A stretch of DNA of 41,657 nucleotides from an uncultured Prolixibacteraceae bacterium (GTDB lineage: Bacteria > Bacteroidota > Bacteroidia > Bacteroidales > Prolixibacteraceae), in contig CALGIG010000058.1 of the NCBI GenBank assembly GCA_937915865.1, forward strand, positions 1 through 41,657, written 5' to 3'. Of the stretch, positions 1 through 9,047 are shown piece after piece. The position numbers and the translations under genes are program-made. The stretch's first letter is position 1, and each line of letters starts with the position of its first letter. The notes under the pieces are model-generated. The model worked only from the letters and a program-made list of their open reading frames with translations, was not told the origin of the DNA and did not search any database.

Positions 1-3000
1 TGGATGGTACAATAGTCGCCAATTGGATTGCCACCTCGTGAAAGGTGTACGCCCGGCACAGCACAGGGAGTGGTAAATGTTTGAACTTCTCCATAGCTTG
101 TTCCTACAGAGTTAATAGCGTATGCTCTTACATAGTAAGTAGTTCTTTCTGTTAATCCTGTTACCGACTGCGAGAAGCTGCCGGAACCTGATCCTATCTG
201 AACTTTGGTATCAGTAGTCGTCGGGGTTCCGGTGGTGTTGTAAACAATTCCCCGTTCGGTAACTGTTGCCCCGCCATCAAAAGTTATATTGCCTCCTAAT
301 GTAGCTGATGTTGCATTGAATACTGAAACTAAAGCTGTGGATACATCCGGTTTTATATATTGATATTTTATGAATGGCCCATCAAGTAATAAGTTCCCGG
401 GTTTGTATTGCCCGTTCAATTTCACAACTAATTCGGCCTGGTCGGCTGTCCCATCGGTATCGATGTACAAATATGTTTGCGTGCCATCGTAATGGATTTG
501 TACCGAATATGTGGCCACATTGGTCCCATCTCCTTCTGTAACTGTCCCTGTAGAATAGTCCATCGATGGCTGTGCCCCCAACATTCCGTTAACAACTCCG
601 GAAGATAGCTTTACCAATTGTATCCTGTCGCCTAAACCAAAGTTTGAAATAACGTCATTCCCCGGAGAACTGGTTAAATAGTTCAGCGTTTCACTGCTAC
701 TGCCAAGCGTAATTTGACTGGGACCCGAAGGCATTGCATAATCAATCGTGTTGTTGGAAACACTGTTGCTGCTTGCTGTTACCGATGGGGCTGTCAGATA
801 GGCATCGGCTGTGATCCCCTCGTCAAATCCATCAATAATATTACCGGAAATGATAGTTCCGGTGCTGGATACAATACCAATTCCCATACTTCCATATCCT
901 CCATCTTCAGAGGTATAATCTACATGCCACGATTTCGTTTTTATCGACCGCCTTAGCGTGTTGCCCGAAATCTCGAAATTATCGCCAGCTTCCCATAGTA
1001 AAATGCACGAAGGTGAAAGCAGTCCCAGATTTAAATAGGAACCATCCTGTCCGGGCTCAGGGATTACCAAACCAATATCCAGTATCTGGTTGTTCCTGAC
1101 AACTCCTTTTGTTCCTCTACGATCTCCGTTTGCTCCTCCGGAACTTGTCCTGTCGGAAGATGCAATCTGTATCCCGTTGCCGGTACTCCACAGTGTTTGC
1201 CCATAGCCTTGTATCGTATTGTCGTGAATATTTACCGTAAGGGTTGGACCCCAGGCCAGTATGGCTGTTTTTTGAAACTTGTCGATATATGAATTTTTTA
1301 TTTCAACAACATGTTCGCCGGCCCCGGCAGAGCTTTCTGCAAGGATGGCTTCGTTGTGGTTCATACCCGATGGCTGGTCGCTTGGAAGGTAGCCCGCAGG
1401 GACTGTTGACCCAAAATCGGAGGCTAATTCCCGTACCCGGGTAATCGCAACGCCGTCGATCAAAACGTTCGAATTCAAAACGCCGATACCTTCAAAGGCA
1501 TACGTGTTTTTGTCAGGGTACGTCGAATCAGGCAGTTTCCCCTGGTTGTTGCCGTCAATCTTTAGGTTTTTTATTACAACCTGAGAGGTGTTGCCGGTTT
1601 TTATGCCTATGATGGCAAATACGTCCTGGGCTTTCAGGTTTTTCCAGTTCCCGCCGCTCTGCACAAGGTCAGCCACGTTTGGCGATTGGATAATTGTCTG
1701 GTCGTTGCCGGCACCAGAAAGGGTGATCCCTTTGGTAATCGTTACCTGTTCGATATAAGTCCCGGCATCAATATTTACCACATCGCCATCCTGTGATACA
1801 TCAACCGCAGACTGGATGGTACAATAGTCGCCAATAGGATTGCCACCTCGCGAAAGGTGTACGCCCGGCACAGCACAGGGAGTGGTAAATGTTTGGACTT
1901 CTCCATAGCTTGTCCCTACAGAGTTAATTGCGTATGTTCTTACATAGTAAGTAGTTCTTTCTGTCAATCCTGTTACCGACTGCGAGAAACTGCCGGAACC
2001 TGATCCTATCTGAACTTTGGTATCAGTAGTCGTCGGGGTTCCGGTGGTGTTGTAAACAATTCCCCGTTCGGTAACTGTTGCCCCGCCATCAAAAGTTATA
2101 TTGCCTCCTAATGTAGCTGATGTTGCATTGAATACTGAAACTAAAGCTGTGGATACATCCGGTTTTATATATTGATATTTTATGAATGGCCCATCAAGTA
2201 ATAAGTTCCCGGGTTTGTATTGCCCGTTCAATTTCACAACTAATTCGGCCTGGTCGGCTGTCCCATCGGTATCGATGTACAAATATGTTTGCGTGCCATC
2301 GTAATGGATTTGTACCGAATATGTGGCCACATTGGTCCCATCTCCTTCTGTAACTGTCCCTGTAGAATAGTCCATCGATGGCTGTGCCCCCAACATTCCG
2401 TTAACAACTCCGGAAGATAGCTTTACCAATTGTATCCTGTCGCCTAAACCAAAGTTTGAAATAACGTCATTCCCCGGAGAACTGGTTAAATAGTTCAGCG
2501 TTTCACTGCTACTGCCAAGCGTAATTTGACTGGGACCCGAAGGCATTGCATAATCAATCGTGTTGTTGGAAACACTGTTGCTGCTTGCTGTTACCGATGG
2601 GGCTGTCAGATAGGCATCGGCTGTGATCCCCTCGTCAAATCCATCAATAATATTACCGGAAATGATAGTTCCGGTGCTGGATACAATACCAATTCCCATA
2701 CTTCCATATCCTCCATCTTCAGAGGTATAATCTACATGCCACGATTTCGTTTTTATCGACCGCCTTAGCGTGTTGCCCGAAATCTCGAAATTATCGCCAG
2801 CTTCCCATAGTAAAATGCACGAAGGTGAAAGCAGTCCCAGATTTAAATAGGAACCATCCTGTCCGGGCTCAGGGATTACCAAACCAATATCCAGTATCTG
2901 GTTGTTCCTGACAACTCCTTTTGTTCCTCTACGATCTCCGTTTGCTCCTCCGGAACTTGTCCTGTCGGAAGATGCAATCTGTATCCCGTTGCCGGTACTC

Positions 3001-3679
3001 CACAGTGTTTGCCCATAGCCTTGTATCGTATTGTCGTGAATATTTACCGTAAGGGTTGGACCCCAGGCCAGTATGGCTGTTTTTTGAAACTTGTCGATAT
3101 ATGAATTTTTTATTTCAACAACATGTTCGCCGGCCCCGGCAGAGCTTTCTGCAAGGATGGCTTCGTTGTGGTTCATACCCGATGGCTGGTCGCTTGGAAG
3201 GTAGCCCGCAGGGACTGTTGACCCAAAATCGGAGGCTAATTCCCGTACCCGGGTAATCGCAACGCCGTCGATCAAAACGTTCGAATTCAAAACGCCGATA
3301 CCTTCAAAGGCATACGTGTTTTTGTCAGGGTACGTCGAATCAGGCAGTTTCCCCTGGTTGTTGCCGTCAATCTTTAGGTTTTTTATTACAACCTGAGAGG
3401 TGTTGCCGGTTTTTATGCCTATGATGGCAAATACGTCCTGGGCTTTCAGGTTTTTCCAGTTCCCGCCGCTCTGCACAAGGTCAGCCACGTTTGGCGATTG
3501 GATAATTGTCTGGTCGTTGCCGGCACCAGAAAGGGTGATCCCTTTGGTAATCGTTACCTGTTCGATATAAGTCCCGGCATCAATATTTACCACATCGCCA
3601 TCCTGTGATACATCAACAGCAGACTGGATGGTACAATAGTCGCCAATTGGATTGCCACCTCGTGAAAGGTGTACGCCCG
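1..3679. repeat. Tandem 1812-bp coding repeat, two full copies plus 55 bp of a third
   Basis: Positions 1-1812 and 1813-3624 are the same sequence, and 3625-3679 repeats the first 55 bases again before diverging. The period is 604 codons, so the reading frame is kept. By eye I count about eight substitutions, nearly all in the first 180 bp of the unit (the Fn3/beta-helix junction) plus one at the last bases. The other roughly 1.6 kb appears identical. The window begins exactly at a unit boundary. Confidence 0.95.
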
Positions 3680-3812
3680 TAGCACAAGGAATGGCAGACA
3701 TAAGAACAATGTCAGAAGATGTTGTTCCACTAGTATTTGTTGCCAAACTAGTTATTGTGCCATTCAGCAGTAAAACAAAAGTTAAAATTAACGTTGTAAA
3801 TAGTTTATTCAT
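1..3812 (-). CDS. Giant repetitive secreted beta-helix protein, N-terminal part (runs off left edge)
   Basis: The frame is open from an ATG at 3812 to the window edge (1270 codons, no stop), so only the N-terminus is visible. Residues 1-25 look like a signal peptide (MNKLFTTLILTF then VLLLNG). From about residue 55 the protein consists of 604-residue units. Each unit has three parts. The first is a right-handed parallel beta-helix of pectate-lyase/DUF1565 type (unit start GGNPIGDYCTIQSAVD, then GTYIEQVTI, many N-x-I turns; about residues 55-425). The second is an RTX/type-I-secretion-tail-like segment (GNDVISNFGLGDRIQL then DTDGTADQAELVVKLNG; about 430-545). The third is an Fn3-like domain (TLGGNITFDGG, TTYYVRTYAIN; about 550-645). 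Unit one is complete, unit two nearly so. I infer a cell-surface or exported adhesin or glycan-binding protein; no catalytic residues can be assigned. Sorting-signal type is unknown because the C-terminus is missing. Confidence 0.85.
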   Translation of the reverse strand, partial: MNKLFTTLILTFVLLLNGTITSLATNTSGTTSSDIVLMSAIPCATGVHLSRGGNPIGDYCTIQSAVDVSQDGDVVNIDAGTYIEQVTITKGITLSGAGNDQTIIQSPNVADLVQSGGNWKNLKAQDVFAIIGIKTGNTSQVVIKNLKIDGNNQGKLPDSTYPDKNTYAFEGIGVLNSNVLIDGVAITRVRELASDFGSTVPAGYLPSDQPSGMNHNEAILAESSAGAGEHVVEIKNSYIDKFQKTAILAWGPTLTVNIHDNTIQGYGQTLWSTGNGIQIASSDRTSSGGANGDRRGTKGVVRNNQILDIGLVIPEPGQDGSYLNLGLLSPSCILLWEAGDNFEISGNTLRRSIKTKSWHVDYTSEDGGYGSMGIGIVSSTGTIISGNIIDGFDEGITADAYLTAPSVTASSNSVSNNTIDYAMPSGPSQITLGSSSETLNYLTSSPGNDVISNFGLGDRIQLVKLSSGVVNGMLGAQPSMDYSTGTVTEGDGTNVATYSVQIHYDGTQTYLYIDTDGTADQAELVVKLNGQYKPGNLLLDGPFIKYQYIKPDVSTALVSVFNATSATLGGNITFDGGATVTERGIVYNTTGTPTTTDTKVQIGSGSGSFSQSVTGLTERTTYYVRTYAINSVGTSYGEVQTFTTPCAVPGVHLSRGGNPIGDYCTIQSAVDVSQDGDVVNIDAGTYIEQVTITKGITLSGAGNDQTIIQSPNVADLVQSGGNWKNLKAQDVFAIIGIKTGNTSQVVIKNLKIDGNNQGKLPDSTYPDKNTYAFEGIGVLNSNVLIDGVAITRVRELASDFGSTVPAGYLPSDQPSGMNHNEAILAESSAGAGEHVVEIKNSYIDKFQKTAILAWGPTLTVNIHDNTIQGYGQTLWSTGNGIQIASSDRTSSGGANGDRRGTKGVVRNNQILDIGLVIPEPGQDGSYLNLGLLSPSCILLWEAGDNFEISGNTLRRSIKTKSWHVDYTSEDGGYGSMGIGIVSSTGTIISGNIIDGFDEGITADAYLTAPSVTASSNSVSNNTIDYAMPSGPSQITLGSSSETLNYLTSSPGNDVISNFGLGDRIQLVKLSSGVVNGMLGAQPSMDYSTGTVTEGDGTNVATYSVQIHYDGTQTYLYIDTDGTADQAELVVKLNGQYKPGNLLLDGPFIKYQYIKPDVSTALVSVFNATSATLGGNITFDGGATVTERGIVYNTTGTPTTTDTKVQIGSGSGSFSQSVTGLTERTTYYVRAYAINSVGTSYGEVQTFTTPCAVPGVHLSRGGNPIGDYCTI

Positions 3813-4502
3813 ACTTATGGTATATTGGTTTGTGTTGAATCTGTTTTTGTATTTCGCCCCTTGCGTTGAGTCAGCATGTGTGTAGTTTTTGATGCATTGG
3901 CTCAACCCAATATCAAAGAAGATCGGGTTGAAATTTAGAATATTTCCCATTCAAACAAATAGCAGGATGAAAGGTTGAGACTTTCATAAAATAATATTAG
4001 GGTCATTGGTTCTTGTGGCAATATAAAAAAACCACATAATATTCCAACTCGTTATATGAAACCACACATCGAATAAATTACAGTGTATCAATCAGATATT
4101 TAATACTTTATAATATAAAGAAAAAAAATCATTCACGGTATTAAGACGAACTTTGACAAAATTTTTGAAGTATTAAAACCTATATTACGAAATCAAGGTA
4201 GCTATTGCCCGGAACTTTCCAAAAGTTGGGAAGAATCCTGAGTTTCTTAGATTTGGAGGTTATTAATCTCAACCTAATCAGTAAATATTTGTCGATAGAC
4301 GTTGAAAATCTGCTGTTTACAAAATTGAAAGGGAATACATGAACGAACCTTCATGTTTAATTGACCACACACAAGACAATCGTCGTAAAAATTGCTATTT
4401 GATCAGACAAAACTTGTCCTCGAACAATTTGACAGGAGTTTTGCTTGAAGTTCATTTAAATATAAAACCTCTTCAAAATTTTCATTTTAAAGAGGTTTTA
4501 TG
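3813..4502. other. Gene-free stretch upstream of the giant repeat gene
   Basis: About 690 bp of AT-rich DNA without a credible gene. It holds an imperfect hairpin at about 3900-3932 (CTCAACCC ... GGGTTGA) in the leader of the minus-strand repeat protein. A 60-codon ORF at 4339-4521 runs antisense into the tRNA-Leu gene and is not convincing. I found no clear TAnnTTTG promoter for the repeat protein. Confidence 0.6.
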
Positions 4503-4586
4503 TACCCGGAGCGGGACTTGAACCCGCACAGCCTAATGGCCACAGGATTTTAAGTCCTGCGTGTCTACCGATTCCACCATCCGGGC
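4503..4586 (-). tRNA. tRNA-Leu (anticodon TAA)
   Basis: On the minus strand the 84-nt sequence folds as a class II tRNA. The acceptor stem is GCCCGGA with TCCGGGT, the anticodon arm is CAGGA-CTTAAAA-TCCTG giving anticodon UAA, then a long variable arm and T arm GCGGG-TTCAAGT-CCCGC. The CCA end is not encoded. It decodes UUA (and UUG by wobble). It lies 13 bp from tRNA-Gly and is probably co-transcribed with it. Confidence 0.96.
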
Positions 4587-4599
4587 ATCCTTAAAAAAG

Positions 4600-4672
4600 A
4601 GCGAGAAACGAGACTCGAACTCGCGACCCTAACCTTGGCAAGGTTATGCTCTACCAACTGAGCTATTCTCGC
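4600..4672 (-). tRNA. tRNA-Gly (anticodon GCC)
   Basis: The 73-nt minus-strand sequence has acceptor stem GCGAGAA/TTCTCGC, D arm GCTC-AGTTGGTA-GAGC, anticodon arm TAACC-TTGCCAA-GGTTA giving anticodon GCC, and T arm with GTTCGAGTC. CCA is not encoded. It is upstream of tRNA-Leu on the same strand. Confidence 0.96.
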
Positions 4673-4862
4673 ATATATTTGTTCTGAATTAAAACTCAGA
4701 ATGCTTTGATACCACTTTCTACAACATCTGCAATCCGGTGGAAACTGCAGAATTTATCAGGTTGAACGTACTGTTTAGTGCTTTTTTAAACAGCGATGCA
4801 AATATATACCTATTTTTTCTTTCTCCAAATACTGTCAAAAAACTTTAAACTTTTTCCAGACA

Positions 4863-7496
4863 TTATTTTTTAAATGGCTTGTCCAAACCAGTAATTTTCT
4901 TGATCTCGTTTAATTTATTCAACGCTTCAAGTGGCGTAAGCTGATTGATGTCCAGATTTTTAATTTCATCTCTAATTTGCTTCAGAACAGGGTCGTCAAG
5001 CTGAAAGAAACTCATCTGGAAACCTTCTCTTTTTTCAGCCATGCCTTCTAACGGTTTCGAGAGTCCATCTTTTCGATGTGTATCTTCCAATTGAACAAGA
5101 ATTTCATCGGCTCTGCGAACCACCGATGGTGGCATTCCTGCCATCCGGGCAACATGAATTCCGAAACTGTGATTGCTTCCGCCTGGAACAAGTTTACGTA
5201 GAAAAATAACTTTATTACTAACCTCTTTCACCGTTACATTGAAGTTTTTCACCCTGGCAAATGATTTTTCCATCTCATTCAATTCATGGTAATGCGTAGC
5301 AAACATGGTTTTGGCCTTGGCTTTCGGATGTTCGTGAATGTATTCAACAATTGACCACGCAATTGAGATTCCGTCGTAAGTCGAAGTTCCGCGCCCCAGT
5401 TCATCGAGCAAAATCAGACTTCGGTCCGAAAGGTTATTAAGAATACTGGCGGCTTCGTTCATTTCAACCATGAACGTTGACTCGCCCAGCGAAATATTAT
5501 CTGAGGCCCCTACCCTGGTGAAAATTTTATCAACATACCCAATTTGTGCAGCTTCGGACGGAACAAAACTGCCAATTTGCGACATCAAAACGATCAACGC
5601 TGTTTGACGTAAAAGGGCCGATTTACCTGCCATATTCGGTCCGGTTATAATAATGATTTGCTGATCGTCCTGATTCAATGTCACATCATTAGTAATGTAC
5701 GACTCGCCCAAAGGCAATTGTTGCTCAATTACCGGATGACGGCCTCCCTTAATAACAATGTCTTTCGAATCGTTTAATTCAGGCCGGCTATATTTATACT
5801 GAATGGCAGCTGTAGCGAACGACAATAAACAATCGAGCTGGGCAATAATGGCCGCATTGAGCTGCACTGCCTGAATATATTCGGCCAGCGCAACAACAAG
5901 TTCATTAAACAATCGTGCTTCAATAGCCAGAATTTTCTCTTCTGCCCCCAATATCTTTGATTCATATTCTTTCAATTCTTCGGTAATGTACCGTTCGGCG
6001 CCAACCAGGGTTTGCTTCCGTATCCATTCAGCCGGAACCTTATCTTTGTGTGTATTCCGTACTTCGATATAATAGCCAAAAACATTATTGAAAGCTATTT
6101 TCAGGCTTGAAATACCTGTTTGTTCAGCTTCGCGTTCCTGCATTTGTGCAAGATAATCTTTCCCCGAAAAAGCAAGAGTGCGCAATTCATCCAGCTCAGC
6201 ATTGACTCCCGAAGCAATCACATGGCCTTTATTTACCAAAGTCGGCGGATCGGGGTGAATTTCTTTTTCGATACGATTTTTTATTGATTCACAAGAATTT
6301 AGCTGTTCGGCAAGTCGCTTTAGATTAGGATTTTCTGACCGATTGCAAAGTTCTTTCATCGGAGCAATAGCCTGAAGTGCATTTTTGAGTTGAACGACTT
6401 CGCGTGGATTGATACGCCCAACAGCAACCTTCGAAATAATACGTTCCAAATCGCCCACCTGTCGAATATGTTCTTCCAAACCTTCTTTCAAACTGGTATC
6501 ATTCACCAAATATTCAACAACATCCAGACGATTATTAATTGCTGCAACTTCTTTCAATGGTAAAGCAATCCAACGTTTCAGTAAACGAGCGCCCATTGGC
6601 GAAATTGTTTTATCAATTACCTGTACCAACGTTTTGGCTCCTTCATTTATCGACGAGAACAACTCAAGGTTCCGAATAGTAAACCGGTCGAGCCACACAT
6701 AACGATCCTCTTCAATACGCGAAAGGTTCATTATGTGTTTAATTTGACTATGTTGCGTAAGATCGAGATAATGTAAAATTGCACCTGATGCAATTATTCC
6801 ATAATTTAATTCCTGAACACCAAAGCCTTTGAGCGATTTAACTTCGAAATGGCGCATCAAACGGTCGCTAGCCGCATCTTCTGTATAAACCCAGTCGTCC
6901 TGTGCAAATGTGTAAAACTTGCCTCCAAACAAAGCTGTAAAATCGGCGCTTTTCCCCTTTTGGTAAAGTACTTCCTTGGGCTGGAACGAATTTAGTAACT
7001 TATCAACATATTCAAACGAACCTTCAGCCGTAAGAAATTCGCCGGTTGAAATATCAAGAAAGGCAACTCCTGCCATCTTTTTATCAAAATGGACAGATGC
7101 CAAAAAATTATTCTCCCGGTTTTCCAAAATATTGTCTCCAATAGCAACACCTGGAGTAACCAGCTCAGTAATTCCCCGTTTGACGATATTTTTGGTCATC
7201 TTCGGGTCCTCCAGTTGCTCGCATATAGCTACTCTTGCTCCGGCACGGACTAATTTGGGAAGGTAGGTGTCGAGCGCATGATACGGAAACCCTGCCAATT
7301 CAACAAAACTGGCAGAACCGTTGGCCCTGCGTGTTAAGGTAATCCCCAATATACCTGAAGCCCGGATGGCATCTTCACCAAACGTTTCATAAAAGTCGCC
7401 CACCCTGAATAACAAAACAGCATCAGGATGCTTCGCTTTGACAGCATAATACTGCTTCATCAAAGGCGTTTCAACATATTTTGCAGAAGTACTCAA
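4863..7496 (-). CDS. mutS: DNA mismatch repair protein MutS
   Basis: This is a full-length MutS1 (877 residues) that recognises base mismatches and small loops and recruits MutL. The mismatch-probing motif F35-Y36-E37 sits in the N-terminal domain I (sequence VGDFYETFG). The connector, lever and clamp domains follow, then the ABC-type ATPase with Walker A GPNMAGKS at about 619-626, and Walker B/signature LDELGRGTSTYDG with the DNA/nucleotide-sensing ATHYHEL further on. The start is a TTG at 7496: an in-frame TAA lies two codons upstream, and the next Met (codon 13) would cut the conserved ETPLMKQY leader. It is divergent from the GNAT gene, and mutL lies 1.5 kb away on the other strand. Confidence 0.97.
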   Translation of the reverse strand: MSTSAKYVETPLMKQYYAVKAKHPDAVLLFRVGDFYETFGEDAIRASGILGITLTRRANGSASFVELAGFPYHALDTYLPKLVRAGARVAICEQLEDPKMTKNIVKRGITELVTPGVAIGDNILENRENNFLASVHFDKKMAGVAFLDISTGEFLTAEGSFEYVDKLLNSFQPKEVLYQKGKSADFTALFGGKFYTFAQDDWVYTEDAASDRLMRHFEVKSLKGFGVQELNYGIIASGAILHYLDLTQHSQIKHIMNLSRIEEDRYVWLDRFTIRNLELFSSINEGAKTLVQVIDKTISPMGARLLKRWIALPLKEVAAINNRLDVVEYLVNDTSLKEGLEEHIRQVGDLERIISKVAVGRINPREVVQLKNALQAIAPMKELCNRSENPNLKRLAEQLNSCESIKNRIEKEIHPDPPTLVNKGHVIASGVNAELDELRTLAFSGKDYLAQMQEREAEQTGISSLKIAFNNVFGYYIEVRNTHKDKVPAEWIRKQTLVGAERYITEELKEYESKILGAEEKILAIEARLFNELVVALAEYIQAVQLNAAIIAQLDCLLSFATAAIQYKYSRPELNDSKDIVIKGGRHPVIEQQLPLGESYITNDVTLNQDDQQIIIITGPNMAGKSALLRQTALIVLMSQIGSFVPSEAAQIGYVDKIFTRVGASDNISLGESTFMVEMNEAASILNNLSDRSLILLDELGRGTSTYDGISIAWSIVEYIHEHPKAKAKTMFATHYHELNEMEKSFARVKNFNVTVKEVSNKVIFLRKLVPGGSNHSFGIHVARMAGMPPSVVRRADEILVQLEDTHRKDGLSKPLEGMAEKREGFQMSFFQLDDPVLKQIRDEIKNLDINQLTPLEALNKLNEIKKITGLDKPFKK

Positions 7497-7517
7497 TGGT
7501 TATTTTTTATCGATGCA

Positions 7518-7525
7518 CAAAGATA
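7518..7525 (-). promoter_or_regulatory. Candidate -7 promoter element of mutS
   Basis: The minus strand reads TATCTTTG, a perfect match to the Bacteroidetes -7 consensus TAnnTTTG. It would give a leader of only about 15 nt before the TTG start. The -33 region is weak (T-rich, no clean TTTG). Confidence 0.4.
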
Positions 7526-7693
7526 CATTTTAAAGAATTGAATAAAACACCCATCCTTATTGTTGAAGAATGATTTAATCCTGAATTGTTCAGTTAAAAA
7601 ACGATTAATAAACCATTACAATCTGTCGGAAAAATAGAATATCTTGTGACCCTTTATAAAAAGCTTGTGGCTATTCACTCTTAACCAGAAGAA

Positions 7694-8866
7694 ATGGTGC
7701 AGACATCTATCCGGAACAAAAACCTACACGAAGTAGAAATTAAAGAAGTCAAAACAAAAAAAGATCTTCAAAAGTTTATTCATTTACCTGCCAAAATTCA
7801 TAAAGACCACACCAACTGGGTACCTCCCATCTACATGGACGACTGGGATTTTTTCAATCCCCAAAAAAACAAGTCGTTCGATTCGTGTGACGCCATACTG
7901 CTTTTGGCCTGGAAAGATGGTAATGTTGCTGGCCGGATCATGGGCATTATTCACCACAAGTACAACGAAAAACACAATGAGAACAATGCCCGTTTTGCTT
8001 TTTTTGAAACATGGAACGACCAGGAAGTTGCGGATGCACTAATTGGCGCAATTGAAACCTGGGCAAAAGAAAAAGGAACTGACAGGTTAATCGGGCCCCT
8101 CGCCTTTTCTGACAAAGACCCGCAAGGGTTCCTCATTGAAGGGTTTAACGAACCTGCTGTTATCGCATCAAACTGTAACTTTCCTTACCAGTCGAAATTG
8201 GTAGCAAACAAAGGTTATTCAAAAGAAGTTGACTTGGTTGTTTACCAAATAAAGGTGCCAAGCGAAATTCCTGAGTTTTACAAAAAAATTTATGAGAGGG
8301 CAATCAATCAAAACAAAGACCTGAAGATTCTTGAATTCACCTCGCGCCGAAAAGTAAAGCCTTATATCCATCGTGTGCTGAATTTACTCAACCAAACCTT
8401 TACCGACATTTTTGGCTTTACCCCATTTACTGAAGCCGAAATGGATGATTTTGCCAACCGGTATTTATTCCTGATTAATCCACGCTTCATCAAAATCGTA
8501 GTAAATGAAAGAGATGAAGTAGTAGCATTCATTGTTGGGATGTCTCATATCGGCGAAGGTATCCAGAAATCGAAAGGTTTCCTGTTACCCCTGGGTATAT
8601 TCCGAATTTTTGCTTCAGCACGAAAATCCAAACAGCTCAATCTTCTGCTAGGTGGTATTGATCCGATATACCGTAGCAAAGGGCTAGACGTGATGATGGG
8701 AGTAAAAATGATTGCTTCGGCCCACGAACAAGGTAAAACAGTAATCGATTCGCACCTTGAACTGGAAAACAACACTAAAGTACGTGCTGAAATGGAGAAA
8801 ATGGGTGGCAAAGTTTACAAGCGTTTCAGAATTTTTGGGAAAAATTTGAAAATAAACGTCCCTTAA
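7694..8866 (+). CDS. YghO-like GNAT-fold protein
   Basis: This 390-residue soluble protein resembles the YghO-like branch of the GNAT acetyltransferase superfamily. Its N-terminus has the family pattern KKDLQKFIHLPAKIHKDHTNWVPP and GRIMGIIHHKYNEKHNEN. The C-terminal half carries the acetyl-CoA-binding-like segment GGIDPIYRSKGLDVMMGVKM and the ending LELENNTKVRAEMEKMGGK, which parallels GNAT motif A/B positions. Substrate and activity of this family are not established, so the acetyltransferase call is by fold only. The ATG is preceded by AGAAGA, an acceptable ribosome-binding site. It sits between mutS (divergent) and mutL (same strand, 181 bp downstream, with its own promoter), so a repair role is not implied. 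Confidence 0.75.
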   Translation: MVQTSIRNKNLHEVEIKEVKTKKDLQKFIHLPAKIHKDHTNWVPPIYMDDWDFFNPQKNKSFDSCDAILLLAWKDGNVAGRIMGIIHHKYNEKHNENNARFAFFETWNDQEVADALIGAIETWAKEKGTDRLIGPLAFSDKDPQGFLIEGFNEPAVIASNCNFPYQSKLVANKGYSKEVDLVVYQIKVPSEIPEFYKKIYERAINQNKDLKILEFTSRRKVKPYIHRVLNLLNQTFTDIFGFTPFTEAEMDDFANRYLFLINPRFIKIVVNERDEVVAFIVGMSHIGEGIQKSKGFLLPLGIFRIFASARKSKQLNLLLGGIDPIYRSKGLDVMMGVKMIASAHEQGKTVIDSHLELENNTKVRAEMEKMGGKVYKRFRIFGKNLKINVP

Positions 8867-9009
8867 TCCCTACCAACCAATGCAAATGTTGGATATTGAA
8901 TTTGGATATTGGCTATTGGGATTTTTTTTAAAATATCCAATGTACAATAACTAATACCCAATCAACAAATGAAGAACTCCTAACTTTAGGCACTTCATTT
9001 TTTAATTGT

Positions 9010-9017
9010 TAATTTTG
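9010..9017 (+). promoter_or_regulatory. Candidate -7 promoter element of mutL
   Basis: TAATTTTG matches TAnnTTTG. A TTTA at 8985-8988 lies 21 nt upstream and can serve as the -33 element. Transcription would start near 9024, so the TTG at 9006 cannot be the mutL start; this supports the GTG at 9048. Confidence 0.45.
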
Positions 9018-9047
9018 TCCTTTCATTCTGAAACAGAAAAACGAAAC

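Noticed and set aside
714..3256. Plus-strand ORFs of 80 and 66 codons, each present twice (714-956/2526-2768 and 1244-1444/3056-3256)
   Set aside because: They are antisense shadows of the minus-strand repeat protein; the duplication only reflects the 1812-bp repeat.
4339..4521. 60-codon plus-strand ORF near tRNA-Leu
   Set aside because: It ends inside the tRNA gene in antisense and has no family-like sequence or start signal.
9006..9047. TTG start giving MutL 14 extra residues
   Set aside because: A predicted promoter lies within this stretch, and homologues begin at the DIIQLLP region, served by GTG at 9048.
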